DNA of 64,000 nt, taken from positions 36,328,368 through 36,392,367 of the forward strand of contig OX457042.1 in assembly GCA_949752735.1 (NCBI GenBank), written 5' to 3'. This document shows positions 1 through 11,652 of this stretch, in pieces. A model generated the notes under the pieces. It was not told where the DNA came from, searched no databases, and worked only from the letters and a program-made list of their open reading frames with translations. Origin of the DNA: Lumbricus terrestris. Lineage: Eukaryota; Annelida; Clitellata; Crassiclitellata; Lumbricidae. The translations under genes and the position numbers were made by a program. The stretch's first letter is position 1. Each line of letters starts with the position of its first letter.

Positions 1-242
1 GCACATTTTCTGATCTGGTAGAAGCTGCATAACAGCAAGGTTCCTGTAACAGACTAGGCAATTAATTGTTCGTATAAAATCAAGCGATTTATTTTGGTGA
101 GCAGAACAAGATCAGTAGGACTCAATGAGATTGACAGTATGGTCGCAGAGGAGACCCTGAAGGGGTCGTACACTCTCGCTAAGTGGGGCCTCTTAAATGA
201 GCGCATATAAGCCGCTAATGAGTTTCCGTGTTGTTTGTGCAG

Positions 243-303
243 AGAAAAAGTTCCACCGCGACCTCAGGGACAAAGGACAGAACCGGAAAACCAGGGACTA
301 CCA
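243..303 (+). CDS. RNF185: RNF185-like E3 ligase, internal coding exon
   Basis: The exon follows a TTTGTGCAG acceptor and ends at CCA|GTAAGT. It reads (R)EKVPPRPQGQRTEPENQGLP, matching the linker that follows the RING domain in vertebrate RNF185/RNF5 (PPRPQGQR...PEN). The first base completes a codon begun in an exon before the window. The RING finger itself is not in this window. Family knowledge: RNF185 is an ER/mitochondrial membrane ubiquitin ligase that acts in ER-associated degradation. The two downstream exons continue in phase. Confidence 0.88.
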
Positions 304-1151
304 GTAAGTTATTATTACCAGGGAAATGTCTCACTTTGTAACCAGTAAAGTAATTGCTTGTGCTTTGTTTGCGGTTTCTAATCTGTGCTGAGTGTTTGTC
401 ATTTTGGTTGTGCAATTTTTATTGCAATTAGACAATAGACATCAACACATTATATATGTATATATTATATATAATTCATTAATTATATACATTATGGCAC
501 ACATGTATAGCTCCACCCGTGTAGTCCCATCCACAGTTGTGCTTCTGAGTAGATTCCTTGAAGGGGCGCTAATCACGCTGTAGAAGTCTATATAGAATGA
601 GTTACTTTATGGCTTTGATGATCAGTATTAAATATTGTGATAGCAGGATTGAATCTGCCGAGTGAAATTCAATGACTGGAGATTTTTAAAATGTGTTTTA
701 TCTGTCATCTAGCAGTACAATTTGGTAATAACATAAACTGGGAAGTAACCAGTTTGCATGTCATTTAATGCATGGGTCCACTGTCCAAGACCTTGGAATT
801 TCCCTTGTTGTTGATTGGAAGACTTAAGTTTAAGTAAGTGAGCATAGTATTTTTTAGCCAATTGCTAATCATGCATTGGTGTACAAACATTCAGTAAGCA
901 TGCAGTTAAAAATATATAACAACCTAGCAATATATGTTTATTTCTAAGCATTTTACTTGATTTTGGTTTCTTAGATTTTCTTTATTTTCAGAGTGTCTGA
1001 TAATGACTGTTGTTGAGATATTTCTGTGAGACATAGTGCTTTATGGATGCTTAATTTAGTGTGTTTGTCATTCTCCTGGCCATTGATCTCACAATCGGTA
1101 TTAAAATAGTAGTTTTTGCTTTCTTAATCTGCAACTTTTATTTGCTTTCAG
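304..1151 (+). other. RNF185-like intron
   Basis: AT-rich intron between two in-phase RNF185 exons. At about 541-600 it contains a diverged copy of the L2/SINE 3' tail (CTTGAAGGGGCGCT). I see no other gene. Confidence 0.75.
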
Positions 1152-1293
1152 GGATTCCATAATTTTCGATTTGGAGGGGGCGGAGGTGGTGGAAGTTTCC
1201 ACGCAGGTGGCTTCCAGATGTCGTTTGGAATCGGAGGTTTTCCGTTCGGAGTCTTCTCCTCATTCAACGTCAACCCAAATGATCAAAGACCAG
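1152..1293 (+). CDS. RNF185: RNF185-like E3 ligase, glycine-rich exon
   Basis: After a TTTCAG acceptor the exon reads GFHNFRFGGGGGGGSFHAGG and then FQMSFGIGGFPFGVF, ending at a GTGCAT donor in phase 1. The block FQMSFGIG.FPFG is nearly identical to vertebrate RNF185 and closer to it than to RNF5 (FHFSFGVGAFPFG). This is the hydrophobic region before the second membrane segment. The run of seven glycines is longer than in vertebrates. Confidence 0.93.
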
Positions 1294-2134
1294 GTGCATG
1301 TCTCATTTATATTATTATCTTAATGCATTTATATTATTAAATTTTGCTGTTTTGCCGAGACTGTCTTGAGCTAGTCTTTAGCATTATAATTATAGTGCCT
1401 TGGCGAGTTAAACAATTGTCTAAAAACTGATTAACTTCTTTGTTTTGTTTACGGCCGTCTGTTCAAGTTCAGTGTGCAAACACAAAGACATTAATTAGTT
1501 AAGGCTTGAAGTGTATATTTAGAGCACAATTCATGACAATTGTGGATGAATCTGTTTCACGGTACGCATAAGGACATCCGACAATTCCGGGACTGTCCGG
1601 GTGATTTTGGGACGGTTGACATCTGTGTTGACAGATATGCACAAGGATTTCAACCATAGATGTAGTTGTGAAATTGCGACATGGTATACGATTGATTAGG
1701 TCACTCTTGACTTGTTATGCTGAGTTGAAGTTTCAAACTTCCTCTGAGATTGATGCTATTTATATAAAGTGGTCAGCAAGTACTCCAAACAGTAATTCTC
1801 ATTAAGTACGTCACAGAAGCACTGCCTATGCAAAGCGTAAATGTTATGTTTAAAGTCGTTAAGAGCAAGAGTTGAGCAATGAGCAAACAATGATCAGGTG
1901 ATGGGAAGGGTCATTACTAGTTGGTCTGCAGATACACAGAGTCTAAGCAACAGGTTCCCATCCAGAGGTTATAGTAGACTGTTCAGAGTTTCCAAGACCA
2001 TACAGCAATCAAGGAGAACAATGGAAATATTTGTGCAGCATTAAAATGAAGCTTTGAAATAACGTCATGTCATTTTAAAAAAATTTTCTTTTTCGAGTGT
2101 GTGATTAAGAATGAACTTGTGTTTCTTTTTCCAG
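1294..2134 (+). other. RNF185-like last intron
   Basis: Intron of 841 bp with GTGCAT donor and TTTTTCCAG acceptor. I see no gene or clear repeat in it. Confidence 0.75.
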
Positions 2135-2232
2135 CAAATCATGGAATGGCCGCCTCCGGAACAGAACCGTTTATGAGTCAAATCTTTCTGTACATCGCCA
2201 TCTTCTTCTTACTGTGGCTTCTGATAACTTAA
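2135..2232 (+). CDS. RNF185: RNF185-like E3 ligase, terminal exon with membrane anchor
   Basis: The split codon G|CA joins the previous exon. The exon reads ANHGMAASGTEPFMSQIFLY, then a hydrophobic tail IAIFFLLWLLIT and TAA. RNF185 and RNF5 both end in such a tail anchor (for example LFLFVALVIMFWLLIA in vertebrate RNF185), which fixes the ligase in the ER or outer mitochondrial membrane. The stop falls at the expected place, so the 3' end of the gene is intact. Confidence 0.92.
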
Positions 2233-2296
2233 GCCGTTTACAACTTGGTCATCGAATCGTAAACACATCGGAAAAACCGTCTTTATGTGCAATAAA
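2233..2296 (+). terminator. RNF185-like 3' UTR with AATAAA signal
   Basis: A canonical AATAAA at 2291-2296 lies about 60 bases after the stop codon. A second AATAAA at 2886-2891 could end a longer 3' UTR. Poly(A) site use is inferred. Confidence 0.5.
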
Positions 2297-2782
2297 GCTC
2301 CTTTCGTTGCCTCCCTACACAACCAATTCCATCACAGCGTTCCTACAATTAACTGCCTTTCTATCATTTTATGATTCATTGCCTTGTGATCCATACTGCC
2401 TGGAACACAACGCAATATCTGTAGACGTTTAAGACAAATATCAGATAACTGTGTGCGCATATGAAAAAGCTTATGGCTAACAAATACTTGCAAGCCATGG
2501 TAGCTTATTATATGACGTATTGTGGTTGGGTCAAGCAATTTCATTTTATTTGCCAGTCGGTTGCGCACAATTGTCTTAGTGTGCACCGCATCCAGACCTG
2601 ACAAAATTGGTAGAAGCTCCAAGCAGCACTTAGGCAGAAACATTGATTTTTTTACATGGCCAAGCCTTTTACGATGAAGCAGAGCTTTGTGGAGTCGTTA
2701 ATGAACTTGCAATTCAATATTTTCACCTTGTTGTGCCACGTACAACAATGAATGATTCTTCTTGATTAAGGCAACAGTAAGG

Positions 2783-2814
2783 TTGTGTGTGTGTCTGTGT
2801 GTGTGTGTGTGTGC
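2783..2814. repeat. (GT)n microsatellite
   Basis: Short interrupted GT run just downstream of the RNF185-like gene. Confidence 0.85.
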
Positions 2815-2896
2815 CATTTTTTGTTGGCAACTGCAGAGCAGCGTATCACTGGACTGCTGTTAATCTGATTAAAATGTGTACAGGTAATAAAACTAC

Positions 2897-5528
2897 CATC
2901 TATTTTGCCGTACCTCACCAATTACTCGATTTTTGTACATAAAATTTTGTGGTCTTTAGGACTAAGTTCCAGGAGTTTCACATGAGCTATTGACAGAGGT
3001 ATAAAACGAAATCTACATGCAGGCGTTTACTGTATTGTATGTGAACGTACACATCTGCTGTGCGTTTGTTAATGCACACTTCAACGACGACTGTGTAGGC
3101 CTACTGAAAGCGATTGGGAAGCCAATGCAGCTTGTCATTAAAGTGTTAGGAGAGTGTGAACATTTACATGAAAGTAAGCATTTGCTGTGTGTTACGTTAA
3201 CGTAAACGTTTGATGTGAATTATGTGCCACCTGTGCAAGTCTCGTAGTCTCGTCCTGCCTGTATTGAATTCTGTGTTATATGTAAACGCTACCTTAATGT
3301 GGTAGATGGCATCATGCTCATGCAAGGACTAATAATTATATGCTTAGCATAAATGCCGCCATATGCATAGTGCTACGTCTTGCCTGTAAATAGCCGGTTG
3401 ATTTTTTAGCTTATAAAATGATTTTGCAGAGACACTGATGAAGTATTTGTAGTCTAAAAATCACCATGTGTATGCAGTGCACAGGTCTTGTGAATTAAGA
3501 CTTTTTTAATTAACTGCATCTAAAATAATTTCTGATTAAAGCATGCTATCATGATCATCGCTTATTCGTCACAGCAGGTTTCTTGAAGATTCTGGCCGCT
3601 GTTGGGATCGATGTTTAGAGGCTAATCCAAATTTGGCTTATGCATCGGTGAACGATTTTTGCTGTGATGTCTTGGACAGGTCTTTGTTGAGAATACGGGT
3701 ATGGGACCGTCCATAAAAGACATCACGCATCTGAGGTGTAGGGGTTACACATCTGTGATGATTTGTGACGGTCTCTTACTAGATATCATGACTTTTGAGT
3801 TGACGTGTGATGAGGACTGAGGAGGGTCAAAATATAAGTTATAAATTGCATGGACATCCTTTTTACCAGGTCAAAAGCGTGCCATTATGTAATTGATACA
3901 CAAACTATATGTACATTGTTGGTGTAGTTGGTAATCAAGAACCTGCTGTGAATGTTTTAATGAGCCCAGGGCTTAAAGTGCGGCAGGACGGTCATAGATG
4001 GCGTCCATGCACTTATTTTCAAATCTGCACACCGTCCTGCCACTTATTAAAAAGCCTGGAAAAGGAAAGGGCATTCAGGTACTGCTTTTTCAACAATTTG
4101 AGTACTGTGATTGAATCTAGTATTACTAGAAGCAGTGGCAGGCAGCATACCCTAACAGTATCAGCTTGTTCCCCAGAAATTTCTTAAAATCACATTGTTA
4201 ATAACATTTATTAATTTTGTGTTTGTATTCTGGGTCGAGGTTGTGGAAATCTGACATTAGTTTGCCAGGTTCAGGCTCATGTTTGGCTGTCATCTAAAGT
4301 AAAACTATCAAATTTGTTTGGTCTCTGGTATTCTAACAGGATTTTTGATGTAGCTGTAACATTGCATACATATTTTACAGTGTATGTAGCAGATAGAATA
4401 TGTTCCTTGCCATGTTAATGCATCTGGCACCTCACAAGTAATTTATCAATAGCGGGAGGTGCTATATAATTTGCCAGTACAGCCACAATGCTGAATGTTG
4501 CTATAACGAGCTACAGATTACGAGCAGCAAATAACTCGCAACGTGCTCTTATGCTGTTTTAAAACTTTAATGAAATGAGTTGTATATTTTTCCTAAATAT
4601 AAGATTGCAATCATTATAATCTGCCAGTTTCTTATCATACATTTCAACTGTATATGCTTTTGCGTTTTTCAATCAAGGATATCTGCAATAAGATATCTGC
4701 AGCTGGGCCAGGTGTGGACTGGGTGGGGGTAAGGGGGAGATCCAACAGTGATTCCCAAGAAGAAAGTCCTTATCCAAATGGGGTTCTTAGTGTTGCTATA
4801 TTAAAGCCTTATTCAACATGAACTGTTCTTAGTCCCTTTGCTGGATGTCATGGTATCAAAGTGCAACTACTCTTCCTCTAGCACTGTTAGCTCAGCAAGA
4901 AAACAAGACAGAAAAGAGATCAGCTAGAGCGATCAAGCAAGGATTCAAGTGTAGCCAACCAAGAGCAGAGGGTAATTTGTTATTTTTAGTGGTGGCATTT
5001 TAGCATCTGTAGGACATTGTCTTTCTGTCAAGAAATCCGATGATGCCACTGTGTAATGTACATTTCTCAAGAGACCAGTCCAACTCGTGTTGTTGCACTC
5101 GCATGGTCTTCCTTTTCTCTCTTCGATTGATGTCATAAATCAGAAGGCTGCGTGTGTTGACCAATTGCCCTTCTGTAACTTCGCTGGATGCCAACATCAA
5201 CTTTATCAAATACAACTAGTTAGGGCTGTCATAGATGTACAGCAGAAGCATAAATCATATTAATTCGTTACGTGGCATATGATATAGCATAGTGTTAAAG
5301 AGTTACGGTATGATTTGAGTGTCATAGTAAACATACAGTGTCAGTGTTTAGTTAAGTAGGTAAGCATTAGTTTATTGAACTGCCTGCAGACACACTCAAT
5401 TCTGTTAAAACGACACTTGAATTAGGTCTACGTATGTTATTGGTGCAGCCCCTCCTTTATTGAGGCTTTGGCGCCCTGGCATTCGGTGTTTACTCTAGGC
5501 ATCTCCAGAGGGAAAGTCACCCCCAGAC
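2897..5528. other. Intergenic stretch, no gene seen
   Basis: Only short ORFs without recognisable domains are present. At 3967 to about 4090 there is a truncated copy of the dispersed repeat with end CAGGGCTTAAAGTG. The rest looks like unique AT-rich sequence. Confidence 0.5.
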
Positions 5529-5536
5529 CTCGACAC

Positions 5537-5780
5537 CAGTGGCGGCGCCAGGATTTAAGTTTTGGGGGCTGAAGCCTCCCGGAGGAAATTATTTTCCATT
5601 TTCATCTGCCAAAATTTCTGACGACCTTTTTTGGAGTCATCCAGCCGAAATCTCGTGAAAAATTTCCATTTTCATCCAGTTGTCCGGTCGAAAATCGTGA
5701 AAATATTTCAGTTTTGCGTGTAAAAAAACGGATAGCCTTTTTAGGGGGGGCTTAGCCCCTAACCCCTAGCGCCGCCACTG
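5537..5780. mobile_element. hAT-type MITE, CAGTGGCGGCG family, with 8-bp TSD
   Basis: A 244-bp element with inverted ends (CAGTGGCGGCGCCAGG at the left, CAGTGGCGGCGCTAGG as reverse complement at the right). It is flanked by the perfect 8-bp direct repeat CTCGACAC at 5529-5536 and 5781-5788. An 8-bp target duplication and ends starting CAG are hAT hallmarks. It has no ORF, so it is non-autonomous. The same family recurs at 11653, 12203 and 22055. Confidence 0.9.
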
Positions 5781-6069
5781 CTCGACACCCACCATCAAAA
5801 CGGGGGGGGGGCTAGATTAAACACTGGCTTGCATTTCAAGAGTACAACAATGACGTAGCTTTAGACAGTAACAGATTCATTTGCAAAAATATACGACACA
5901 CATTGCTACTGTTCGTGTCTAATTGGCAAGCATAGAAGCGTTCAAGTAGAATCACAATAATGATACGTTAACATAATGACATTCACACTAGCGCCACCTA
6001 TTTCTGGAGACTGTCAACCTTTGATTTGAACCGCGGTGAGTCGGTGGTCCGATAATTACCAAGGACGTT

Positions 6070-6387
6070 TCATTTCTTAAAGAGAAACATGTGCGTCGAT
6101 GCCTGTCTGTCTACGCCATCTGGTGATCGCTGTGCGTCTCTGCCTCTGTTCCTGGCCGCGTAGGGCGATCGACGTGACGTCGTGCGCGCCTTGATCCGTG
6201 TGTAGTATATGTAGAAGTAAATCGACCCGACGACGGCGCACAGCCCTGCCAGCACGATCAAGGCGATGACGCAACCGGTGAACCATGGAAATCGTTGCTT
6301 GGCAACCTGAACTGTCGTTGACGCGGTGCTACGCAACGCGGACTCTAAGGCAGCCGAATCGAATGCGTTAGATGGCGATGACGTCAT
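6070..6387 (-). CDS. Putative small single-pass membrane protein, 105 aa
   Basis: An intronless ORF on the minus strand. The ATG at 6387 is the first in frame after an upstream in-frame TAA. The polar N-terminus (about residues 1-35) is followed by a hydrophobic segment, about residues 35-62, containing GCVIALIVLAGLCAVVGSI, then IYYTRIKARTTSRR and a basic tail rich in Arg. Basic residues after the helix suggest a cytosolic C-terminus. The ORF is much richer in CpG and GC than its flanks, which supports real coding sequence. The start codon overlaps the CRE palindrome TGACGTCA, with a further TTACGTCAC just upstream. An AATAAA on the minus strand (5456-5461) could end the transcript, with the 5537 MITE inside its 3' UTR. 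I recognise no family, and it may be one exon of a larger gene. Confidence 0.5.
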   Translation of the reverse strand: MTSSPSNAFDSAALESALRSTASTTVQVAKQRFPWFTGCVIALIVLAGLCAVVGSIYFYIYYTRIKARTTSRRSPYAARNRGRDAQRSPDGVDRQASTHMFLFKK

Positions 6388-6555
6388 CTTGACGAACAGC
6401 GCAAGAATCGATTACGTCACAATGTAGGCAAAATGGACGGAGATGCAGTAGTCGATCTTTTCATTGAATCGTTTTTTACATCACGTCTAAAAAGCATAAT
6501 ATAGAAACTTATGATACAAGAGTAACCTACTATTCGATTCTGTTGCGTGCATAAA

Positions 6556-6737
6556 ACAATTTTCGGCGAAACTGCAGTATCGGGACCGTATGTCGGTTAG
6601 GATCAGGTTAAGCGTCGTGAGGGTCGGTTAGGGTTAGTGTTAGGGTTAGTGTCATCATTAGATACTATAAACAATACTAAGATATTGTGTATGCTTTGGT
6701 CCCCGATACATATACTGCAGTTTCGCCTAATTTTCTA
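6556..6737. mobile_element. Small palindromic-ended MITE
   Basis: The two ends carry inverted copies of GGCGAAACTGCAGTA followed by related CGGGACC/CGGGGACC text. The interior has short TTAGGG-like units (GGTTAGGGTTAGTG). I could not define a target duplication, so the superfamily is unknown. Confidence 0.5.
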
Positions 6738-6802
6738 TAACTGGAAAGGTCAAGAATGGTCTGTGTCATGCAATAAATAATAACAGTTTAATTTATGATG
6801 AC

Positions 6803-7873
6803 CAGGCCCGCATTAAAATGGATGCTGAGGTGCTGCAGCATCCGGGTCTGCAGCTTTGAGGGGCCCGCACAGGGCCGGATTATTGAATGCGGTCACCCCA
6901 GGACTTAAAGTGTGGCTGGACGGTCATGGACGGTGTCCATGCACTTATTTTCAAAGCTGAACGCCATCTTGCCACTTATTTCTCCAGCACAGACTGGAAA
7001 GTTGAGGAGCGTCCAGGCACTTTTTTACACTTTAAGCACTGGGTCATGTTCACTGGTTCCTGTTCCTGTTAAGAAAACCCGTGGTCCCCAGCCCGGGCAC
7101 CACGGCACTCAGAATTTTACAATAATTAAAAGACACATGAAATTTTAGTGTTACGACTTATCTTTGTTCTATAAACACTGTTATTACGTCACCACTTTTA
7201 ATGAGCATGATGAGGCTACAGCCGCTACATTATTATAAACTTGGGTTGTGGAATTCGTATATATTGTGACCGTTGTGACGGCTTCACCATTGTTTGCAAT
7301 GTTGCAATTTTTGTTGCGTCACTATCTTCGCTGCTGCTAGGCTACGTACGACAAGGGCTCTGGACTATTATGACGATATCTTCTTGATATAGGCCTACAG
7401 CCAGCACTTATTACGTTACGTCATTAGCTATGCCGGCCTATACATGGTGTTACGTTGCTAGAATAATGCATGTATTATGACGAACCTTCTTTGTTCTACC
7501 AACGCTATTGTTACGTCATTAGCGTTACGTTGTTAGAATAATGGAAAATAGCCTACCGGTACCGTATGTATTATGACGACCCCTGTTTGTTCTACAAACA
7601 CCATATAATGCATTGTTACGTCATTTTGCTACGTCATTGGCTTTGTTCATAAAAATGGTGCTGACTTGTTGTAAGGACGATAGCTTTCGTAAAAAAGGGA
7701 CTTTGTTAATTTTAGGACATAACATGTTGAACATAATGCTTTAATTAATCTGTCTCTGGGTCCGCTGTAATAAATATGCGCGTGCTGGACTGGTGGGTTC
7801 TCATGCACAAGGGGGTAATTGCATGGAAGGTAATCACAGCACCTGGGCCCGCACTAGCCTTAATGCTGCCCTG
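6803..7873. mobile_element. hAT-type element, CAGGCCCGCATTAA end
   Basis: The left end CAGGCCCGCATTAA and the right end (reverse complement CAGGGCAGCATTAAGG) are inverted. Flanks ATGATGAC (6795-6802) and ATGATAAC (7874-7881) match at 7 of 8 positions, as expected for an old hAT duplication. There is no transposase ORF. A shorter copy of the same family lies at 14110-14343. A CAGGACTTAAAG-type element is nested at 6899-7041. Confidence 0.75.
6899..7041. mobile_element. Nested MITE of the CAGGGCTTAAAGTG family
   Basis: Starts CAGGACTTAAAGTGTGG and ends CACTTTAAGCACTG. The interior GGACGG..GTCCATGCACTTATTTTCAAA is shared with copies at 3967, 18972, 53586 and 56551. Flanking 8-mers GGTCACCC/GGTCATGT agree only in the first five bases. 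Confidence 0.65.
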
Positions 7874-7899
7874 ATGATAACTGCCACAATTGTTTTGAG

Positions 7900-8200
7900 T
7901 GCATGGTGACACTCAATGACGATTCTACTGCAAAATGTTAAAAAAGTCCCCTATTTCCCTTCCAGAAAAACTTATGACCTTTTTTAGTCATCCGTCCGAA
8001 ATCTTCACAAAATGTCACCAATTAATCAATTAATTAATTCTATTTTTTACATCTTTTTTCCATTTCGGGGTGTTTTCATGGTTTTATTTCATGCTTTTCA
8101 CATCATGTGCTCGTTAATGCATTCTACTATTTTTCACATTTTTCATTGGGGGGGGGGGGTGTTCAAACACCCAAACACCCCCTATCTACGGCCTTGTTTA
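7900..8200. repeat. Degraded transposon remnant
   Basis: Contains TTTTTTAGTCATCCGTCCGA, like the interior of the CAGTGGCGGCG hAT family, a G11 run and a terminal CTACGGCCTTG. No intact ends. Confidence 0.35.
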
Positions 8201-8269
8201 AAAGTGCCCCCATGTCGAAAATTGTCGAGCTTACAGTCTGCAATTGTATGATTTTAGGGTTTCATTTAA

Positions 8270-9276
8270 CTCATTTGCGAGCTCGATCCTGCACCTACAT
8301 TCCTTGTGCAGGAACTGATTGACGATTTCCTGCCTTTCCTCACGATCCTATGCAACCGATCTATCAGTGAGGCATGTCTACCTGCTTCACAGAAACGATC
8401 AATTCTTCTGCCTGTATTGAAGCGAGATGGTTTAGATGTTAGCGATCCTGTTAACTATCGTCCAATCGCAAATGTAACTTTTCTCTCTAAACTTCTAGAG
8501 CGCATTGTTGCTAACCAGTTAATTGCATATTTAGATGTTAATGAACTGATCCCTTCTCAGCAGTCTGGTTTCCGGAGGAACCACTCCACAGAGACCCTTT
8601 TGCTCCGGCTTCTTTCTGACCTGTACTCCGCTATGGACCATGGTCAGGTTACGCTCTTGGCTCTTTTTGACGTTTCTTCTGCATTTGATTCTGTGGACCA
8701 CTCCATCCTCCTGGAACGTCTTTCTACATCCTTTGGGTTGGTTGGACAGCCTCTAGAATGGTTGCGTTCCTTCCTCGCTGACCGCTCAAACTATGTGGTT
8801 GCTGGATCCTCTAGGTCCCCCTGGGTTCCTGCTCCTTTTGGTGTTCCTCAGGGCTCTGTACTTGGCCCCTTAGTATACCTTCTCTACACGGCTGATCTTT
8901 GTCCTCTACTTGAGTCCCGGGGTCTCCTCCACCAAATCTTTGCTGATGACACTCAAGCCTACATACATTCTAACCCATTGGATTCAGTTAGCACTGTGCG
9001 CCTAATGTGTCTGACTGTAGACGTCCTTTCCTCTTGGATGGCGTCAAATCGGCTTCTCCTAAATCCCAGTAAGACTCAATTCATTTGGCTGGGTGGCCGT
9101 CGGCAACTTGAGAAAATCAATCTGCCTCTGCTAGCTCAAATCTTTCCTGACATTAGTTTCTCTTCCACGGTTCGTGACCTGGGTGTTACCCTTGACTGTG
9201 AACTCAGTCTCAGCCAGCATGTCAATCTTGTTGCTCGAAGCTGTTACTATACCAGCTTCGTCAACTTCGAGTGATT
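8270..9276 (+). pseudogene. L2-type reverse transcriptase, broken
   Basis: The open frame runs from about 8270 to a stop at 9272-9274. It shows NYRPIANVTFLSKLLERIV, SQQSGFRRNHSTETLL, FDVSSAFDSVDH, FGVPQGSVLGPL and the catalytic FADD box (FADDTQAYIH in place of the more usual YADD), then LLLNPSKTQFIWLGG. These are the ordered motifs of CR1/L2-clade reverse transcriptases. The frame breaks at about 9250 and resumes in another frame (QLRQLRVIARSLSHDALV). Confidence 0.92.
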
Positions 9277-9820
9277 GCACGCTCTCTCTCTCATGATGCG
9301 CTGGTAGTTCTTGTTCATGCCTTCATAACCAGTCGAATCGACCATTGTTGCTCAATCCTTGTTGGCCTCCCCTTGGGGTTCTGGGTCGGTTAGATCGGGT
9401 TCTGCGCTCTGCTGCCCGGCTCATTGGACGCATCCCTAAATTTTCCTCTGCTTCTACATACATGCGTGATGTGCTGCATTGGTTGCCAATAGCCCAACGC
9501 ATCCATATCGAATTGCTGCCCTGGTCTCACGTTGTATCCTTGGTTGTGCTCCATCCTACCTGCGCATTCTTTGTCGCCCAGTCTCTGACATTGAAGCGCG
9601 TCGGGCCCTTCGCTCTGCTGCGAAGGGGCAACTGCTTGTTCCACGGGTTCGCTTGGCTACCAAACAGCTCCGAGCCTTCTCGGTTGTGGGGCCGTCAATC
9701 TGGAATGACCTCCCCCCCCCTAATCTCCATCTCCTTCGCCTGACCAGTCAATCCTTATTCCTTAAGTCCCTTAAATCTTTTTTCTTTTGCCGTGGCTGGG
9801 CTGGGAGCGCCTCTGAGTAG
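9277..9820 (+). pseudogene. L2-type reverse transcriptase C-terminal part, frameshifted
   Basis: Continuation of the same protein in successive frames: HAFITSRIDHC, then LDRVLRSAARLIGRIPKFSS at 9375 onward, then YRIAALVSRCILGCAPSYL and FSVVGPSIWNDLP from 9508 to the stop near 9820. At least three frameshifts show that the copy is dead. Confidence 0.85.
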
Positions 9821-9882
9821 TTTCTTGAAGGGGCGCTATATAAATGCTAATAATGAATGAATGAATGAATGAATGAATGAAT

Positions 9883-10690
9883 TTAATGACATTGTTCATC
9901 ATTTCAGTGCTGATAGTCCTGATCCAAGACTTCAAAAGTTTCCCATCATTTTAAAATTTTCACACTGTAATGTAAACATTTTAGTATTGTGATCTCAACA
10001 AAGTTTCTCGTTATTTCATTGCTGAAAAATACACGACTAAAGACTTCAATAAATGTCTATTCCACATTGTTTAAACTTTTGAATTTCCATTTTGTAATTG
10101 TAGGAATTTAAGCTGTCATCTCCAATAAGATTGCTCATTTTTCAATGCTGGTAATCATGGTTTAAGACTTCAAAGCGTCGCATCCCAAGTGTTTGGTAAA
10201 TAAGGAATCTATCAGATTAATCGTAATCGTAATCTCCTTATTTCTAAAGCGCCACTGGAAAGCCACGCGCGGGGCACCGGCTTATTCACGAGCGCTGCGT
10301 TGAGTTAGGAGGGTTGTCCGTGAGAGTAGTCCGTGGTGGTCCGGGTCGAGTTACCATATATGATCAGGATCAAATGCGTTGAGTCAAAAGGGTTGTCCGT
10401 AAGAGTAGTCCATGGTGGTCCGGGTCGAGGTACCGTATGATCAGAGGTGTGGAACAGCTACTAAGGTGGGTGTCGTCTGAGCCGGGAATTGGAGGGTGGG
10501 GGATCAGGTGAAACAGGATAAGAGTTCTGTTTTAATCAACAGGTCCATCAAGAACTTTGCGAAGAGACTCAAAAGAAGTTTTGGCATGGGTGGTGGGCAC
10601 ATTGAACACAAGTTGTGAAGCACTAACAAGTTCATTTGACAGCAGTTATTTGAGATGAGACTTAATAAAGTCGTGTTTTGTTACTGTTTT
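9883..10690. other. Gene-free stretch with a SINE-like repeat
   Basis: From about 10228 there is a dispersed repeat with AAAGCGCCACTGGAAAGCCA and CACCGGCTTATTCACGAGCG, also seen near 12330, 30536 and, inverted, 13742-13820. Inside it GGGTTGTCCG..AGAGTAGTCC..TGGTGGTCCGGGTCGAG occurs twice (about 10310 and 10390). No ORF. Confidence 0.5.
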
Positions 10691-10699
10691 TTGCGTTTC

Positions 10700-10904
10700 G
10701 TTTTTGAATCGTTAAAAACCGGTGGGTGGCCTCACTAAAAGTGGTATAACTTTTGTTGTGTTTGAAATATTTTGATGAAATCTGGCCATGATATGTAAAT
10801 ATGAATTGCCTGTAGCCTAAGCCTGTAAAATTGCATTTAGAAATTCTTACTTTTGGTCAAGATATTGGCAAAGATCTAGGGAGTCTTTTTTTGGGCCCAC
10901 CCTG
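10700..10904. mobile_element. Mariner-like terminal remnant
   Basis: Ends in TTTTTTTGGGCCCACCCTG followed by TA, the reverse complement of the CAGGGTGG.. terminus used by the mariner at 15510. Only one end is visible, and the (CATA)n array starts directly after it. Confidence 0.45.
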
Positions 10905-11104
10905 TACATACATACATACATACATACAAACGCACATACATACATACATACATACATACATACATACATACATACATACATACATACATACATACATACA
11001 TACATACATACATACATACATACATACATACATACATACATACATACATACATACATACATACATACATACATACATACATACATACATAGTTACATACA
11101 TACA
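10905..11104. repeat. (CATA)n microsatellite
   Basis: About 200 bp of nearly perfect 4-bp repeat. The long ORFs of YVCM repeats on the minus strand are artefacts of this array. Confidence 0.97.
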
Positions 11105-11652
11105 GATATTCACAGGACTGTGCATTTCTGCACAAGAACATCAAATACAGTGGCACAGTGTAATTGTATTCTTCGTCGATATGTTTTAATTAATTTTATG
11201 GTAACCGGTTAAACAATGGCTATATATATAGGCTACGTTTATATGGTGCTGATATTTTATGAAAATTAATATAATTATCGGCTGTACGAATGGATGCATG
11301 CATGATGCATGATGCATATGGATTCATTAATTTTTCAGCGATCCGGTGAATCGTGACGGGCTGGCACTACGCCTAAATTCTCCTGTCAATAATTTTTTAT
11401 GATATCGGAAAAATCTTTCGCAAATTTTTTATTTCACCATTGTATATAGGGTCTACGTCCTTAGGTCTACGTTAGTCTGATCGTATAATTATAGCCTACC
11501 GGTATTATCGGCTACTTTTCGCCGAAACCGGTTTGGGCAGATCATGGCGAGCCCATTAATAAAGGACAGGTCCATTGTTATAGCTCTAAGCCTATACGCT
11601 CATGGTGAGCCCATTAAATAGGACGAATTAATTTATACGGCCTCTAGTCTAT
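11105..11652. other. No gene seen
   Basis: AT-rich sequence rich in TAGGCCTA-like hexamers, with a short ATGCATGATGCATGATGCAT repeat near 11293. Nothing else recognised. Confidence 0.4.

Larger units (their letters stand above)
8262..9882 (+). mobile_element. 5'-truncated L2-type LINE with (TGAA)n tail
   Basis: The insertion starts inside the reverse transcriptase; the endonuclease part is absent. It ends with TTGAAGGGGCGCTATATAAA followed by a TGAA-type tandem tail, the classical 3' end style of L2 elements. The unusual GC content and the coding frames stand out from the AT-rich flank. Confidence 0.88.

Noticed and set aside
2332..2643. 103-codon minus-strand ORF after RNF185
   Set aside because: Overlaps the 3' UTR; no recognisable motif or coding bias.
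6625..6660. Interstitial telomere repeat
   Set aside because: Only two or three irregular GTTAGGGTTAG units inside a MITE; similar text recurs at 61893.
10831..11156. ORFs rich in HTYI or YVCM repeats
   Set aside because: Translations of the (CATA)n microsatellite.
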